A DNA stretch of 64,000 nt from Anoplopoma fimbria (taxonomy: Eukaryota; Chordata; Actinopteri; Perciformes; Anoplopomatidae). The stretch's first letter is position 1, and each line of letters starts with the position of its first letter. Both the position numbers and the translations under genes were made by a program. Under the pieces are notes generated by a model. That model saw only the letters and a program-made list of their open reading frames with translations, did not search any database and was not told the origin of the DNA. The stretch covers positions 6,798,028-6,862,027 of the forward strand of contig NC_072471.1 of NCBI RefSeq assembly GCF_027596085.1, read 5' to 3'. Positions 53,612 to 64,000 of this stretch are shown here, piece by piece.

Positions 53612-53896
53612 CTTATCCTGTGCAGGGCTCAGGGGGGGAGGAGCCATTCCCAGCATCCATTGGCCAAGAGTCAGGGTGCATCACAGGATGTACTGTATAC
53701 ATTTCCAGGACATATATGAATCTACATATATACAAATAGACGGACAGCGCATTATTTTTACAGTCTCCAGTCCACCGTTTCTGTGGTCTGTGGGAGAAAC
53801 CGTAAGCTCCCTGAGGAAATCAAACTGACACAGGGAGAACATGCAAACTCCACATGGGCCGGCAGGTTCGATAATAGACTTTCTTGCTGACAATGT
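53612..53896. mobile_element. Teleost interspersed repeat (TTATCCTGTGCAGGG...GGGAGAACATGCAAACTCC)
   Basis: Blocks in order: CTTATCCTGTGCAGGGCTC, CCATTCCCAGCATCCATTGG, CAAGAGTCAGGGTGCATCAC, ATATACAAATAGACGGACAG, TGTGGTCTGTGGGAGAAACC, GGAAATCAAACTGACACAGG, GAGAACATGCAAACTCCACA and GGTTCGATAATAG...TTCTTGCTGA. I know the same order from a ubiquitous fish element whose consensus ends in a tRNA-like head read on the opposite strand. The copy is nearly full length but diverged. Confidence 0.8.
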
Positions 53897-55259
53897 GACT
53901 TACTTAGCCATCTTACCAACACATTTGTGTCCCAGGGGGAAGTAAAACAGCTGGGTAGAGGGTCTAAGGAAAGTCATAAAAATCTGACTACCCCTGCAGT
54001 CTCCAACTCATATTGATGGGTTTTGTGGTCTGAGGTAAAAATAAAAATATTTGCACAAGAACCATTTCTGGCCTCGGCCACCAGTGATTTAAAATCGTTC
54101 AGTCATTTAAGAGACTGTAATGGGAATATTTAAAAAAATAAATTATACTCCCTTGAGACATGTGGTGGTTGAGACTCCTGCCTCTGCAAGCAGGTTGTAT
54201 GTTGTCTTTAGCATTTGTTCAACAATTCTTCATTTAGTTGCATTGTTTGGAGTCTCAGAAGGGACAATTATCAATAACATGCTATTAGATGAGAAATAAG
54301 TGAATACATAAGAGTTTAATAGTTCAATTTATCCCCGAAAAGTTATGTTTTCTTTAGAGCCAAAGTATTAGTGCATTACTACCACCAATTGTTTATTTTC
54401 AACACACTCCTTTCTGTTAATTTATTTCCGACTAATGTTAAACGCACAACTACTTCAAACAAACAATTATCATTATCATAAGCAGCAACAGAAATGGGAG
54501 GTTTGACATAAAAGGATACATATTGGGAAGAAAAATGGAGAAAAACCAAAAAATGGTGTGGGTATAAATGACTGAATGTGAGATAGGATTGAAAACATGT
54601 AACAGTTTCTATTTATTTCATCAACTTCACTGTTAGAAAAATGAAAAATGAGAAGTCACTTCTGGGCCTCCACAGAAAAGCTGCTTTCCTCACTTAAATT
54701 CTAACTGTGTGGCATTGAATTACAAATTATGCATACTGCCTACCCAAAAAAGAAGTTATAAAAGAAAGAACATTTAAGAGTTATGATTGGCTCGAAATCC
54801 TCTCCCTCTGATATGACTTGGGTCTTTTTTTTTTTCAGACAAGAACAGACTGAAAGGCATCAGTGTTTGAGTGCTGGCTCTCATCCCACCACCTCAGACT
54901 CAGTTGAATATAGCAAAGTGAATGTACTTCAATCTGTTGCCCCCATGTGGTCCATATTAGAACAGCACTCTTTATTCTTTGCCCGTCTCTCCCCCTTGAA
55001 ACACACACATGCATGAGCACGGTGCAACTTGATCTCCTCAACAGACGACTATCTTCTCTAGACCATAAGGACTTAGACTTATTGCCTTAGGCCCGCTGCC
55101 AGTATGTGTGCGTTTGTGCATGTACTGAGGTGTCTGCAAGGTTTTTGTAATGTGAAAAAAAAAACTTGAGAAGAAGAAGTACTATAGTAAAATCAGATGT
55201 GTGCAAATATGTTTCCATCGACTTTATTCAGAGCATTTTTGCACAAACTGTACACTCAT

Positions 55260-55373
<114 letters not shown>

Positions 55374-58300
55374 GTTATGTGCCTGTCTTGTGCAGCTTAT
55401 GCAACCAAAGTAAGCTGAGCTGCTTCACCGTGTCAAAAGCGAAAACTGGTGAGATTCTGCCAAAGAGCATATGTGTAACACATCTACGCAGACGGTTATT
55501 TCAATCTGCAAATCCAAACTACTTTAACCAAATGTCGCGCGCACAAAAACCTGGGCTTATACTGTCTGATACCTGTGATGAGTTGCTAAATTCCTAAATC
55601 AAATCCTATCAACAAAACAACAATGTGTTAAACCCTATTATTACTGGGCACGAGATTTTATATTAAAACAATACACTTTATCCCTTAATATGGGGATTGT
55701 GAAATAAGAGTAATTAAAAAACAACAACAAAAGGAACAGAGGCCTGTTACGTAGAGAAGATTTTCGTTCCACTTCACTCTTGCGGCACATGTGAGCCTAT
55801 GAGAGACAAGGTGAGAGAATCCCTTGGCATGCGTCTCTCTTTCTCTCTTTAAGTGCTTACCACTTGGCCACATGGTAGGAGCAGAAGGTGGTGTCTGAGT
55901 GCTGTCTGAGATTGTATTAGAAGCCTCTGTGTGTCTGTGCCAAGGAGTCCAAAAGTATCCCAATTTGCTAATGTGCTTGCCTGGATCTTCATCCTGTGTC
56001 CCTCTGTCAGAGTGTGTGTATCTTAGTTTTTTTGTTTGCTCATGTGCTCGTATTTATCTGTAACTCTGTCTGCGTATGGTGTTGACAAGGACGAAAAAGC
56101 CAGAGGAGATAGTTTGCACTTCACAGATTTTAACATTTCAGTTTTTCTCTTTTATGTAACATCTACGATATATAGGTAATCCGTCTTCCCTGCTAATAAG
56201 ACAATAATGGGGGTTTCAATACAAATTTGAAAGTCTTTGGGCATGAGGTTATCATAAGGCAATCACAAACTCTTGCACAAATAGCATTAAGGTCTGCCCT
56301 GATGCAAGTCACCTAGTGAAAAGGTGTCCTTTAATATTCACTCAAGCTTTACTCAAAATCAGAAAAGTTAAGACGGTAAAGAAGTCTCAAAGGAGGCCTA
56401 CAGACCACAGTTTCTTGCTGAATATGTTGAAATGAGTTCTGCATTAAGTCAAGGGTGCTCAATCCCTCACCTCTCTTCGGCCCTTAAGAAAGGCTATACT
56501 CGCATCCTGATTGGCCACTAGGGGAAATGCACCAAGCTGCTCTCAATTCTTTATCAGGAGGCAGTCCTTGCACAACAGGTGATCTCATAACCCTCCGGTC
56601 AACTGTGACATTCACCTTAAATGCACTAGTAAAAGGGAAATGGCAGAAATTACGAACGATAAGATAGCATTCTGCTAAATGCTGCTGTGTGGAGTTTTTT
56701 TGAAAGACCTAATGGACAGTCTACATGATCTATTTATAAAGTTATAGTGTTTACCAACCCTACCAGCCCAACAATCTGCATGCCACTCTGTCCCTGCAAG
56801 AAGTCTGTAATTAAATATGTATTGTATTGGAGAATACAACAAAATTGCTTTGCTGTGAACATAATTCTTTATCTGTGCAGAAGGGATGGTAATAATCAGG
56901 GTTTATAACTGTTCACAAACCCAAACCGATTAACATTTTTTGTTTGAGAATGTCATCCATCACTTGGCTTAATTACAAAGAAATCAACAAAATTACTGTA
57001 ATAGGAGGAATAAATCAGGAGAAAAACGGTGCTAAAAGTTAGTCAGAACACATTTGAGGGGAGGTAGCAGAATGACTAAGCAAATTTCAGACTTTTTCAC
57101 TGCCTTCGAATTAAATTAGTTTGCAACAGCTTTACCCTGGTTCAGAACAAAACACTGTCGGGAACACAGTTAAAGACCACCAACCCTCAAAGAAACAAAC
57201 ATTCTGGCCAAGTTACTAACAAAGGGCATAATGTGAATTGTGTGTACACTTGTGGAAATAACTCTTCTCTCCTTTATCCCTGAATTTTGTCTGTAATTTA
57301 CCTCTTGGAGACAAAAATATATACAACCTGGATTACTGCCATGTTACTCATAAAAATATCATCTAACATCCGATAAACAACTTCCAGACAGTCTTGTCCA
57401 ATTCGGATCAATCATTTCAAACATTAAAATAAATACTGTGTTTCCACTAGATTACAAAATATAGCACTATTTAGAAATACTGTCCGAACACCACCCATGA
57501 CTTTCATGCATTTACTGCTTAGTTGAATAAAATTGGAAACTGGAAAAGTGAAAAAAAACCTAATTGAACCTATAAACAAGACTCCACCTGAGAAGACCTA
57601 ATGCTTTTGTTCTTTTAGACCAGCAAACTAAAGCTGAAAGCAGTTAAAAGCTGAACAGAGCTGCTGAGTGATGCATGTTCATTGTCAATCTAAGCAGCCC
57701 CGAACATTTTAAATTTCAGGAAGAGATTTGACTTATTATAAAATATATTGCTTAATGTACCTTCAAACAATGTCAATAACATTGCCGGCCTTCTTATACA
57801 TAGTGCAACAAAAGTAACTTTCAACCGGAAATCACACTGAGGTTAAAAGAAAGAGCAAAGGAGAAGCAAGAAAACTGTTTTGTTGGACTTTTCAAAAAAG
57901 CTCTAAATCTATCTGGGTCGGCCCTTCAAATATTTTCAATGTATGGGAAACAGTTGTATCTGTCTTTGGTTGTTCCACAAATTCATGTTCTCATTTAATT
58001 AATTACTTGGCATTACTTCAGGGAAATTAAACAAGTTACAGTTAAGTACAAACAAAAGTATTAGGAAAACAGTGCTGAAAGCCAATGTCTACCATCTGGC
58101 CCAATGGAAAGGATGTGAGAGCATAAGGCAGACATCAACACACTGGAGGAGAAGAAGCAAAGTGACTTAGCAAAAGGTCTGTTTTCCCGTCTCAAATCTG
58201 TGAACAGTCTGGAACAGCTTACGTCTGGGTTCACACAAAAACACTGCCAGTAACAGAGGGTAATAAACACACAAACCTCAAAGAAATAAATATTATTTTC

Positions 58301-59083
58301 CTGATGAAAGGTAAAACTGTGAACTGTGTGCAGACCAGTGGAAAGCTGTTTTAATTCAGTATGAGGGGTTTGTCTGTTCTTTGCCTTTTGAAATGTACAT
58401 GGACAGAAAGTATCAAGGGTTATTTTTGGACCATTTGTGCAAATAATTAGTGTTCTTCTTTATTTTAAAATGGTTCCTCTCAATAGTTTTACAACAATAG
58501 ATGAAATGATAGTATGGAGTTTGCTAAATCAGATTGCAGAGCATTGGAGAAAAGAGAGCCACCTGCGCTGTATGAGGCCAACACATACCGGGTGTGGCTC
58601 ATTAACTATAATGAAGGACATTTAACTTGGCCCTCTACTATTTGGCACTGGGCAGGTAGCTTGTTACTGCAAATGTGTATCTCAAGGGTTGGCTCTTCAA
58701 AAGTGTAGCATTCTATTTCCTGAATTTGGAGGACATAAATTAAAAACAATGCATCCCTTTGCAATTTTTGGTATCCATGCCATTGTGTGTCAGTCAGTTG
58801 TTTAAAGTTAATTTCAGACAATGTTCTTCAACTCTTAAAATCAGGAAATGTGTAATTAATTTCGTATCAGGTGCAGAGGTCAAATAAGGTTAAAGAATGT
58901 TATTATTTATGATATAATATGACTTGATAAAAACGAGTCAACTTATTTGGTTTCAAGATTTGCTTTGATTCTAAAACGTTTTTTTGTGCCTGTGTTTTAT
59001 GACCTTTTAAGGGGTTTTAAACTACTGACCCAGCAATACTAATGACTTGCTCACATGGCCTTTGAGGCGTTGACTCCAAAGGC

Positions 59084-59110
59084 ATTTATCACTGAATGTC
59101 AGTGATAAAT
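59084..59110. repeat. 12-bp perfect hairpin upstream of lum
   Basis: ATTTATCACTGA, loop ATG, TCAGTGATAAAT. With one mismatch the stem extends to 15 pairs (GGC/ACC outside). It lies about 1.55 kb upstream of the candidate lum promoter. Confidence 0.85.
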
Positions 59111-60634
59111 ACCACATAAGGGAATAATAGGAGAGTAAAAAGGGATTTATCTATTACTCAGAAACAAAGTTTTAAGAGAGATGTGAGTCAGAGGTAGAGA
59201 AATACAGATAATCATTTTTTTTAAATGGGTCAAAACTGGCTTGATGAAATAGTTAAAGGGCATTTTTCACCTTCCCAACAAAAATCTGAGTTGCATAAAG
59301 TTTGCTTATATGACTGACTGTTGGAGGTTACTACATGGTTTCTCATTTGGGAGGTTTTGAGATGCTTTGTGTACTTAAATGACTGTTTATTTGTAGTTGT
59401 TTCCATCCACTTTCCCCACATTGAAGGCACAATCCATTCTTTTTCAACAAAGTTGCGGTGCAATTATACTCCGCAGATTTCGGAGGGTCTTCTAAAGCAT
59501 CCATTGGGCCAATCAACCAGCAGCCAAGGACACACAGACAAACTGACAGCCATTTCTTGCTTTATGAATTGAAAACAAAAGCTTAATATCTTTTTAAATA
59601 TATAAAAAGTGTTTTGGATCTTTCAGATTGGCGGTATTATGTCGTATAAATGCCTAAGTCAATGAAATGCTATGTAACTATTCTTAAAGGCTGTCAAATG
59701 ACAAACTAATCGTCTGGTGTGGGAGAAAAAACATTGGGAATCAGATATTTTGAGTTAGAATGTGAGGGGTGAAAGTTTTCCAGACGAGAAATGTGTCCAA
59801 GATGGTGTCTAAGAATGGTATGTGAGTAGAGAAACAGACCGCACTGCGACCAATTAAATCCATGCGTCAATTCCACGCATGCTGTGATGGTGTGATGGAC
59901 GTCCACCAGCAAATGGGAAAAACATTTGGCCCTTTACCTTCCCCACCCCCTTTCTTAACTGCACCTATCAGATGAGTAAAACTCCACCCTTGTTCATTTG
60001 TCTCACTATTTGTATTGAGAAGTAAATAATACAGAGGGTAATTGCACCGTGTTGGGATAAAACAATGAATAGTAGAATAATTCTTAGCAATGACATATGG
60101 GGTGAACTGGATCAGCTCTAACCTACCTTAGCACGTTTCACCACCATGCCTTTGGTCAAAAACAGAGCAGAATAAATGATTGCGTCATGTGTTATTCAAG
60201 TCTTCTCTGGCCGTCTCATAACCTTTTTGTCAGATTTTCCAAAGCCTTATTCACATCACGAGAGGAACTGCTAAATGTATTCCTCTTCACAACCGGCGTC
60301 TGGGATAAATGGCTGCCAGATATCATTTTCACATTTTTCCACACATTCTTCCCCTACTGTTTCGATTTTTCCACAAACAGCCTCCCAAATTTCAACTTGA
60401 GTTTCTTCTTGCACACACTTTGGGATGGTTGTTTGGAGAACAATTACCAGAAAAAGTGATTGGTCTGTAAAGGCGATACATATTAGAAAAGCTGGACGTA
60501 ATATAAAGAGTTTCATACTTTATTTTTGCTTTTTTGTGATGTAATATTCACGTTCTTTGTTGCACCTTCTCGGTTAGTAAACAGCAGTTTTTGGATGACA
60601 CTACCCCAGACATTCATAATGATGACACCTTTAA

Positions 60635-60750
60635 TTTATATGACGACCTGACCGCTGTTTGCTGAAGAAGCCTCCCCTCCTCCCTCTCTGTCTCTCCATC
60701 TACCCCTCTCTCTCTCTCTCTCTCCACCCCCTCTCTCCTTCTTTCCCTCT
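60635..60750 (+). promoter_or_regulatory. Candidate lum promoter and pyrimidine tract
   Basis: A TATA-like TTTATAT (60635-60641) precedes about 80 bases of almost pure C/T (60671-60750, including a (CT)n run). If the TATA is used, transcription starts at about 60665-60670 and the tract is 5' UTR. The same kind of tract occurs at the dcn 5' end. Confidence 0.4.
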
Positions 60751-60843
60751 GTGTTTTTCTCCAGAGACCTCCAGTTTTTGAACACCACACTGTTCTTACC
60801 TTCTGGCCCTCAACCCAACGCACACAAAGAGAGAGAACCACAG
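60670..60843 (+). other. lum: Probable noncoding exon 1 of lum
   Basis: The donor CAG|GTAAGC ends an exon at 60843. The ATG exon lies about 0.9 kb further on, behind GGCTCCCCAG. Lumican genes have a noncoding first exon followed by two coding exons. The left edge is approximate. Confidence 0.55.
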
Positions 60844-61765
60844 GTAAGCATGCTTGTGGAGGCATGAATTTGTTATTTACTGTTTGATTATTACTCTTTA
60901 TTTTTGCTTTCCGGATGGGATTGTCAGATTTCACAGCTATGGGCAGTGGCTAGTGCTGGTACGGAGAAGGCAAAAATAACCAATGCATGGAACAAAAATT
61001 AAGTGGTTGAAGTCGATTTGCATATTGTTTCAGGGAAACAGTGTATTTGCCTAGATCCTAAATGTTTATACAGATCTGCAGTACATTTTTAGGACTGTTT
61101 CGGTGTCTTTAGACGTTGGAAAACAATCTGTTGCACTTGGATCCATTTCTATCTGCATTTTTTATGTGTCTGGATTTAATTATTCTAGTTCAGCAATGTC
61201 TGCAGGGCTGATGTTGTACAAACATAATACTGAACTAGTTATATGTCTGGTTTTAGTTCATTGTCCTGTGGGTTTGCTTCATTGGATGAAAACCACTTTA
61301 TTTAGTATTTCATACAGAAAACACATGTAGAAAACCGGTGTAACATTTTGCATTTATATAAATGTTGTGCACTCCAGGAACATCTGTGTTGCATCATTGC
61401 TCCAATTGCCAGTTTATGTTGAAATGTATCAAGTCGAAAGATGAAGTGGTGCTGGGAGCAATTCAGTTTGGTTCAAGCTGCAGCTGTAATGATTTGGCTC
61501 GACACAGAATATTGATTTAAGGAATTTAGGACCCATTGGTCAACATGGGTTGACTTGAACTCTTTTTTAGGGGGGATAATATGCTTCATAGTTCTTTCAT
61601 CCTTCAACCCATTATGCCCCCTGAAATCTTACAATGGGGCTCCAACAAACAAATCCATTTATGTCTTATTTCTCTTGCTAACATTGGGTTGGTCTTGACC
61701 CCTATAACCTTTGCATCGTATTCCCTGCTTCCCCCTCCCTTCTTTCTTTTGGCTCCCCAGAAGTT

Positions 61766-62639
61766 ATGTTTCCTCTCCGAGCATCCCTCATGGCCGTATT
61801 GGTCAGCATGGCCCTGTGCCAGTATGATGACTACGACTACCAGCCTCAGTCCATGCTAGGACCCTCAGGGCCCAACTGTGATCGAGAATGCGAATGCCCA
61901 ATCAACTTCCCCAGCGCCATGTATTGTGACAACCGCAAGCTCAAGTTTGTTCCCATAGTCCCAACAGGGATCAAGTACCTGTACCTCCAGAACAACGAGA
62001 TAGAAGAAATCAAGGCAGGGGTGTTTGATAATGTTACTGATGGACTTCGCTGGCTGGTACTTGACAACAACCTGATTGCCAATGCTAGGATAGCAAAGGG
62101 CACAATCGACAAGCTCACAGCCCTGGAGAAGCTCTTCTTCAGCAACAATGAACTGACAGAGCCAGTCATCCCCCCCTCAAAGTCCCTCGATGAGCTGAAG
62201 ATGATGCACAACAAGCTATCCAAGTTCCCCTCTGGACTCTTGAGTGACAAGGAGAACCTGACTTCCATTGACCTTCAACACAATAAGCTAACTTCCGATG
62301 CCATCGGGGGGGCATTCAAAGGGTCGAAGAAGCTGCTGTCCCTGGATGTGAGCCACAACAAGCTGAAGAAGCTGCCAGCTGGAGTCCCTGGTTCACTGGA
62401 AATCCTCTATGCTGACAACAACGACATTGACAGTGTCGGTGCAGGATACCTGAGCAAGCTGCCCTCGCTGCGGTACCTGAGGATCTCCCACAACAAGCTG
62501 GTGGACTCGGGGATCCCTGCTGGAGTGTTTAATGTGACATCATTGCTGGAGCTGGACCTGTCCTTCAACAGACTGCAGTCCATCCCCGAGATCAACGAGC
62601 AGCTGGAGCAACTCTATCTCCAGGCCAACGAGATCAACA
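61766..62639 (+). CDS. lum: lum coding exon 1
   Basis: Acceptor CTCCCCAG ends at 61760. The exon holds 291 codons plus one base and leaves in phase 1 at AACA|GTGAGT. Reading on past 62639 only gives intron-encoded residues and a stop. Confidence 0.93.
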
Positions 62640-63225
62640 GTGAGTGTCAATTGGCCAATCTTTTTCTCTTGATGTCTTTTTGTTAATGTTATGTCCACAA
62701 TTAATTTGCCTTACCAACCCACACAAATGACAAAAGTGCTTACTTTTTTTGAATAATTTGAATTCTGCATTGTTTACATCCATGGTTCTTTGCCAATACC
62801 GCACAAAGAAACATAGCGATGCACCTGCATAAGATAGTCAAGAAGACTGGCTAGCAACCATGGATGTAAACAATGCTTTCATATTATTCTAGCAGAATAA
62901 TATGAAACCAAAGGAATGTGTTTTGCATGTGTCCTCGTACTATTGGTCAAAAACTCCACAGGGTACCTTTAACCCCCAGTATAAAGGGGTTGAAGGGTAC
63001 ATAATAACTTTTTTGTATTTTTTATTCTGCCAACTTCCATAACGTTCTCTCCCCTTTTGATTCTCTGTAGAGTTTGACCTGGCCAGTTTCTGCAAGCTCG
63101 TCACACCCACCAACTTTTCTCACCTGAAGCATCTGCGTCTGGACGCCAACCAAATCGCACACAGCAACATGCCCCCTGACTACTCCACCTGCCTGCGCCA
63201 AGCTTCAGATATCATGTTTGAGTAA
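61766..63225 (+). CDS. lum: Lumican (class II small leucine-rich keratan sulfate proteoglycan), two coding exons
   Basis: Exons 61766-62639 and 63071-63225 give 342 residues, close to human lumican (338). A signal peptide (1-18) is followed by a Tyr/Asp-rich N-terminus (QYDDYDYQPQS), the usual site of tyrosine sulfation. The class II cysteine cluster is C38-x3-C42-x-C44-x9-C54. About ten to eleven LRRs follow, including IKYLYLQNNEIEEI and LLELDLSFNRLQSIP; the C-terminal cysteines are C299 and C332. Sequons include N89 (NVT), NLT, NVT and a C-terminal NFS; these may carry keratan sulfate or N-glycans. Lumican is secreted and controls collagen fibril spacing, notably in cornea and skin. The ATG at 61766 was chosen because it gives a full signal peptide; a second in-frame ATG lies at 61790. 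Confidence 0.96.
62767..63001. repeat. Cluster of three inverted repeats in lum intron 2
   Basis: First, 21-base perfect arms at 62767-62787 and 62856-62876 with a 68-base spacer. Second, immediately after, 14-base perfect arms at 62877-62890 and 62894-62907 around a 3-base loop (AGC). Third, GTACCTTTAACCCC (from about 62964) faces GGGGTTGAAGGGTAC near 63000 with two mismatches. Together they fill about 235 bases of the 431-base intron. The GGGTACCTTTAA and TTTACATCCATGGTT ends resemble termini of fish non-autonomous DNA elements. Confidence 0.8.
63071..63225 (+). CDS. lum: lum coding exon 2 (C-terminus)
   Basis: Acceptor TTCTCTGTAG ends at 63070. The split codon A|AG gives Lys, making EINKFDLASFC. 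It encodes 50 residues and stops with TAA at 63223-63225. Ten residues follow the last cysteine, the same number as in human lumican, which supports this stop. Confidence 0.93.
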
Positions 63226-63850
63226 GGACCTCCCTCAAATCAAAAACCTTGCCATGACCCCCTTCTCCACTACCACGAAAAAGCTCAACCCAATGCCTTC
63301 TGGGTTTGAATGGTGTAATATCCCTCCTGTCATGGGTACTCACTATGTACTTATATGTCCTTGCATATAAGTATTGTGCAAATCTGAGTTACTGTTATGA
63401 CATCTTCATCAATTAAATATAGATCTTGAATGAATCAGGAGCTGGGCAAATTTGATATACATTAGATGAAAAGACAAGCTACAACTTATCTTGCCCAACA
63501 TGCAATCAGATGTTAAATGAATCAGGCGTCAAACAAGTGTTTTTAAATATTTGGCTCTAAATACGAATGAATATTCTCATTGTTCAAATAAACATGAAGG
63601 CGAAAAAAGAGAGGGAAGAAATGTATAAAATATGAAGACCAAAATATCTGTGAATAAAAACGTATTCACATGATTTGATAGAAAACACACACTTTAAACA
63701 TTCCAAACTTGTATTTGATGATACTGAAGAAAGACAATGGAGTAAACAAAGCCTCCAGTGTCTCAATTCAGCTGTCAAGCGTCATTTTGTTGTCTGTCTT
63801 GTATGTTCCAATGTTTTGCATGTATAATAAAAGGTGGGTTCAATAGCTAA
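63226..63850 (+). other. lum: lum 3' UTR
   Basis: Noncoding sequence from the TAA to just past the AATAAA at 63826. Another AATAAA at 63587 could give a shorter transcript. The short minus-strand open frame here (63584-63778) has no support. Confidence 0.6.
63826..63831 (+). terminator. lum: lum candidate poly(A) signal
   Basis: AATAAA in TGTATAATAAAAGG followed at once by GGTGGGTT, a GT-rich downstream element; about 600 bases after the stop. Confidence 0.55.
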
Positions 63851-64000
63851 TCCATTGCTGTGCAAAGGACCAGCAAATAAGGACTGCATACTCAGATTTC
63901 AGTTTATAATGTCTAATGTAAGAAATTATGAACAAATGTAAAATAGCAGTTACATAGAAGTCACATTCTTCAACATCCTGAATGAATCAAAGTGGTTTTA

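Noticed and set aside
63220..63226. Donor-like GA|GTAAGG overlapping the lum stop codon, hinting at a further exon
   Set aside because: With the TAA as stop, exactly ten residues follow the last cysteine, as in human lumican, so no further coding exon is needed.

Overview
This is a stretch of a ray-finned (teleost) fish nuclear chromosome. The genes are split by GT-AG introns, the DNA between them is AT-rich and packed with long CA/TG microsatellites, and most interspersed repeats belong to families I recognise from teleost genomes. An L2/UnaL2-type LINE 3' tail with its GGATA hairpin is one example. I see no bacterial, viral or plasmid features. The species cannot be named from the sequence.

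Layout, all on the + strand: (1) 4.1-9.7 kb holds an ECM2-like small leucine-rich proteoglycan (SLRP) family gene. Its 786-residue product has a signal peptide exon, one 1.2-kb exon encoding a Pro/Thr/Lys-rich probably disordered region, and one exon carrying the whole leucine-rich-repeat (LRR) domain. (2) 9.7-33.3 kb is intergenic, with microsatellites, a tRNA-derived SINE, a MITE-like element, a decayed LINE fragment and other repeats. (3) 33.6-52.7 kb holds decorin (dcn): a noncoding first exon and seven coding exons, 360 aa. (4) 52.7-60.6 kb is intergenic. (5) 60.6-63.85 kb holds lumican (lum): a noncoding first exon and two coding exons, 342 aa. Coding exons were joined by hand from splice consensus, reading phase and protein similarity; every join keeps the frame open.

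The order ECM2-like -> dcn -> lum, all in one direction, matches the ancestral SLRP cluster. On the human chromosome 12 locus the order is DCN-LUM-KERA-EPYC, and the paralogous chromosome 9 locus reads ECM2-ASPN-OMD-OGN. The ECM2-like gene upstream of dcn is therefore where an ECM2 paralogue is expected, a position that as far as I know is empty beside human DCN. Keratocan and epiphycan would be expected just beyond the right edge. The products of all three genes should be secreted matrix proteins; decorin and lumican bind fibrillar collagen and control fibril diameter and spacing.

Points worth a second look: the architecture of the ECM2-like gene (no VWC domain seen, long basic linker, LRR domain in one exon); pyrimidine tracts at the 5' ends of both dcn and lum; a cluster of inverted repeats inside lum intron 2; a perfect 20-bp hairpin at 566-611; a facing (CA)n/(TG)n pair at 37.7-38.0 kb; and an unexplained exon-like segment at 14.6 kb.
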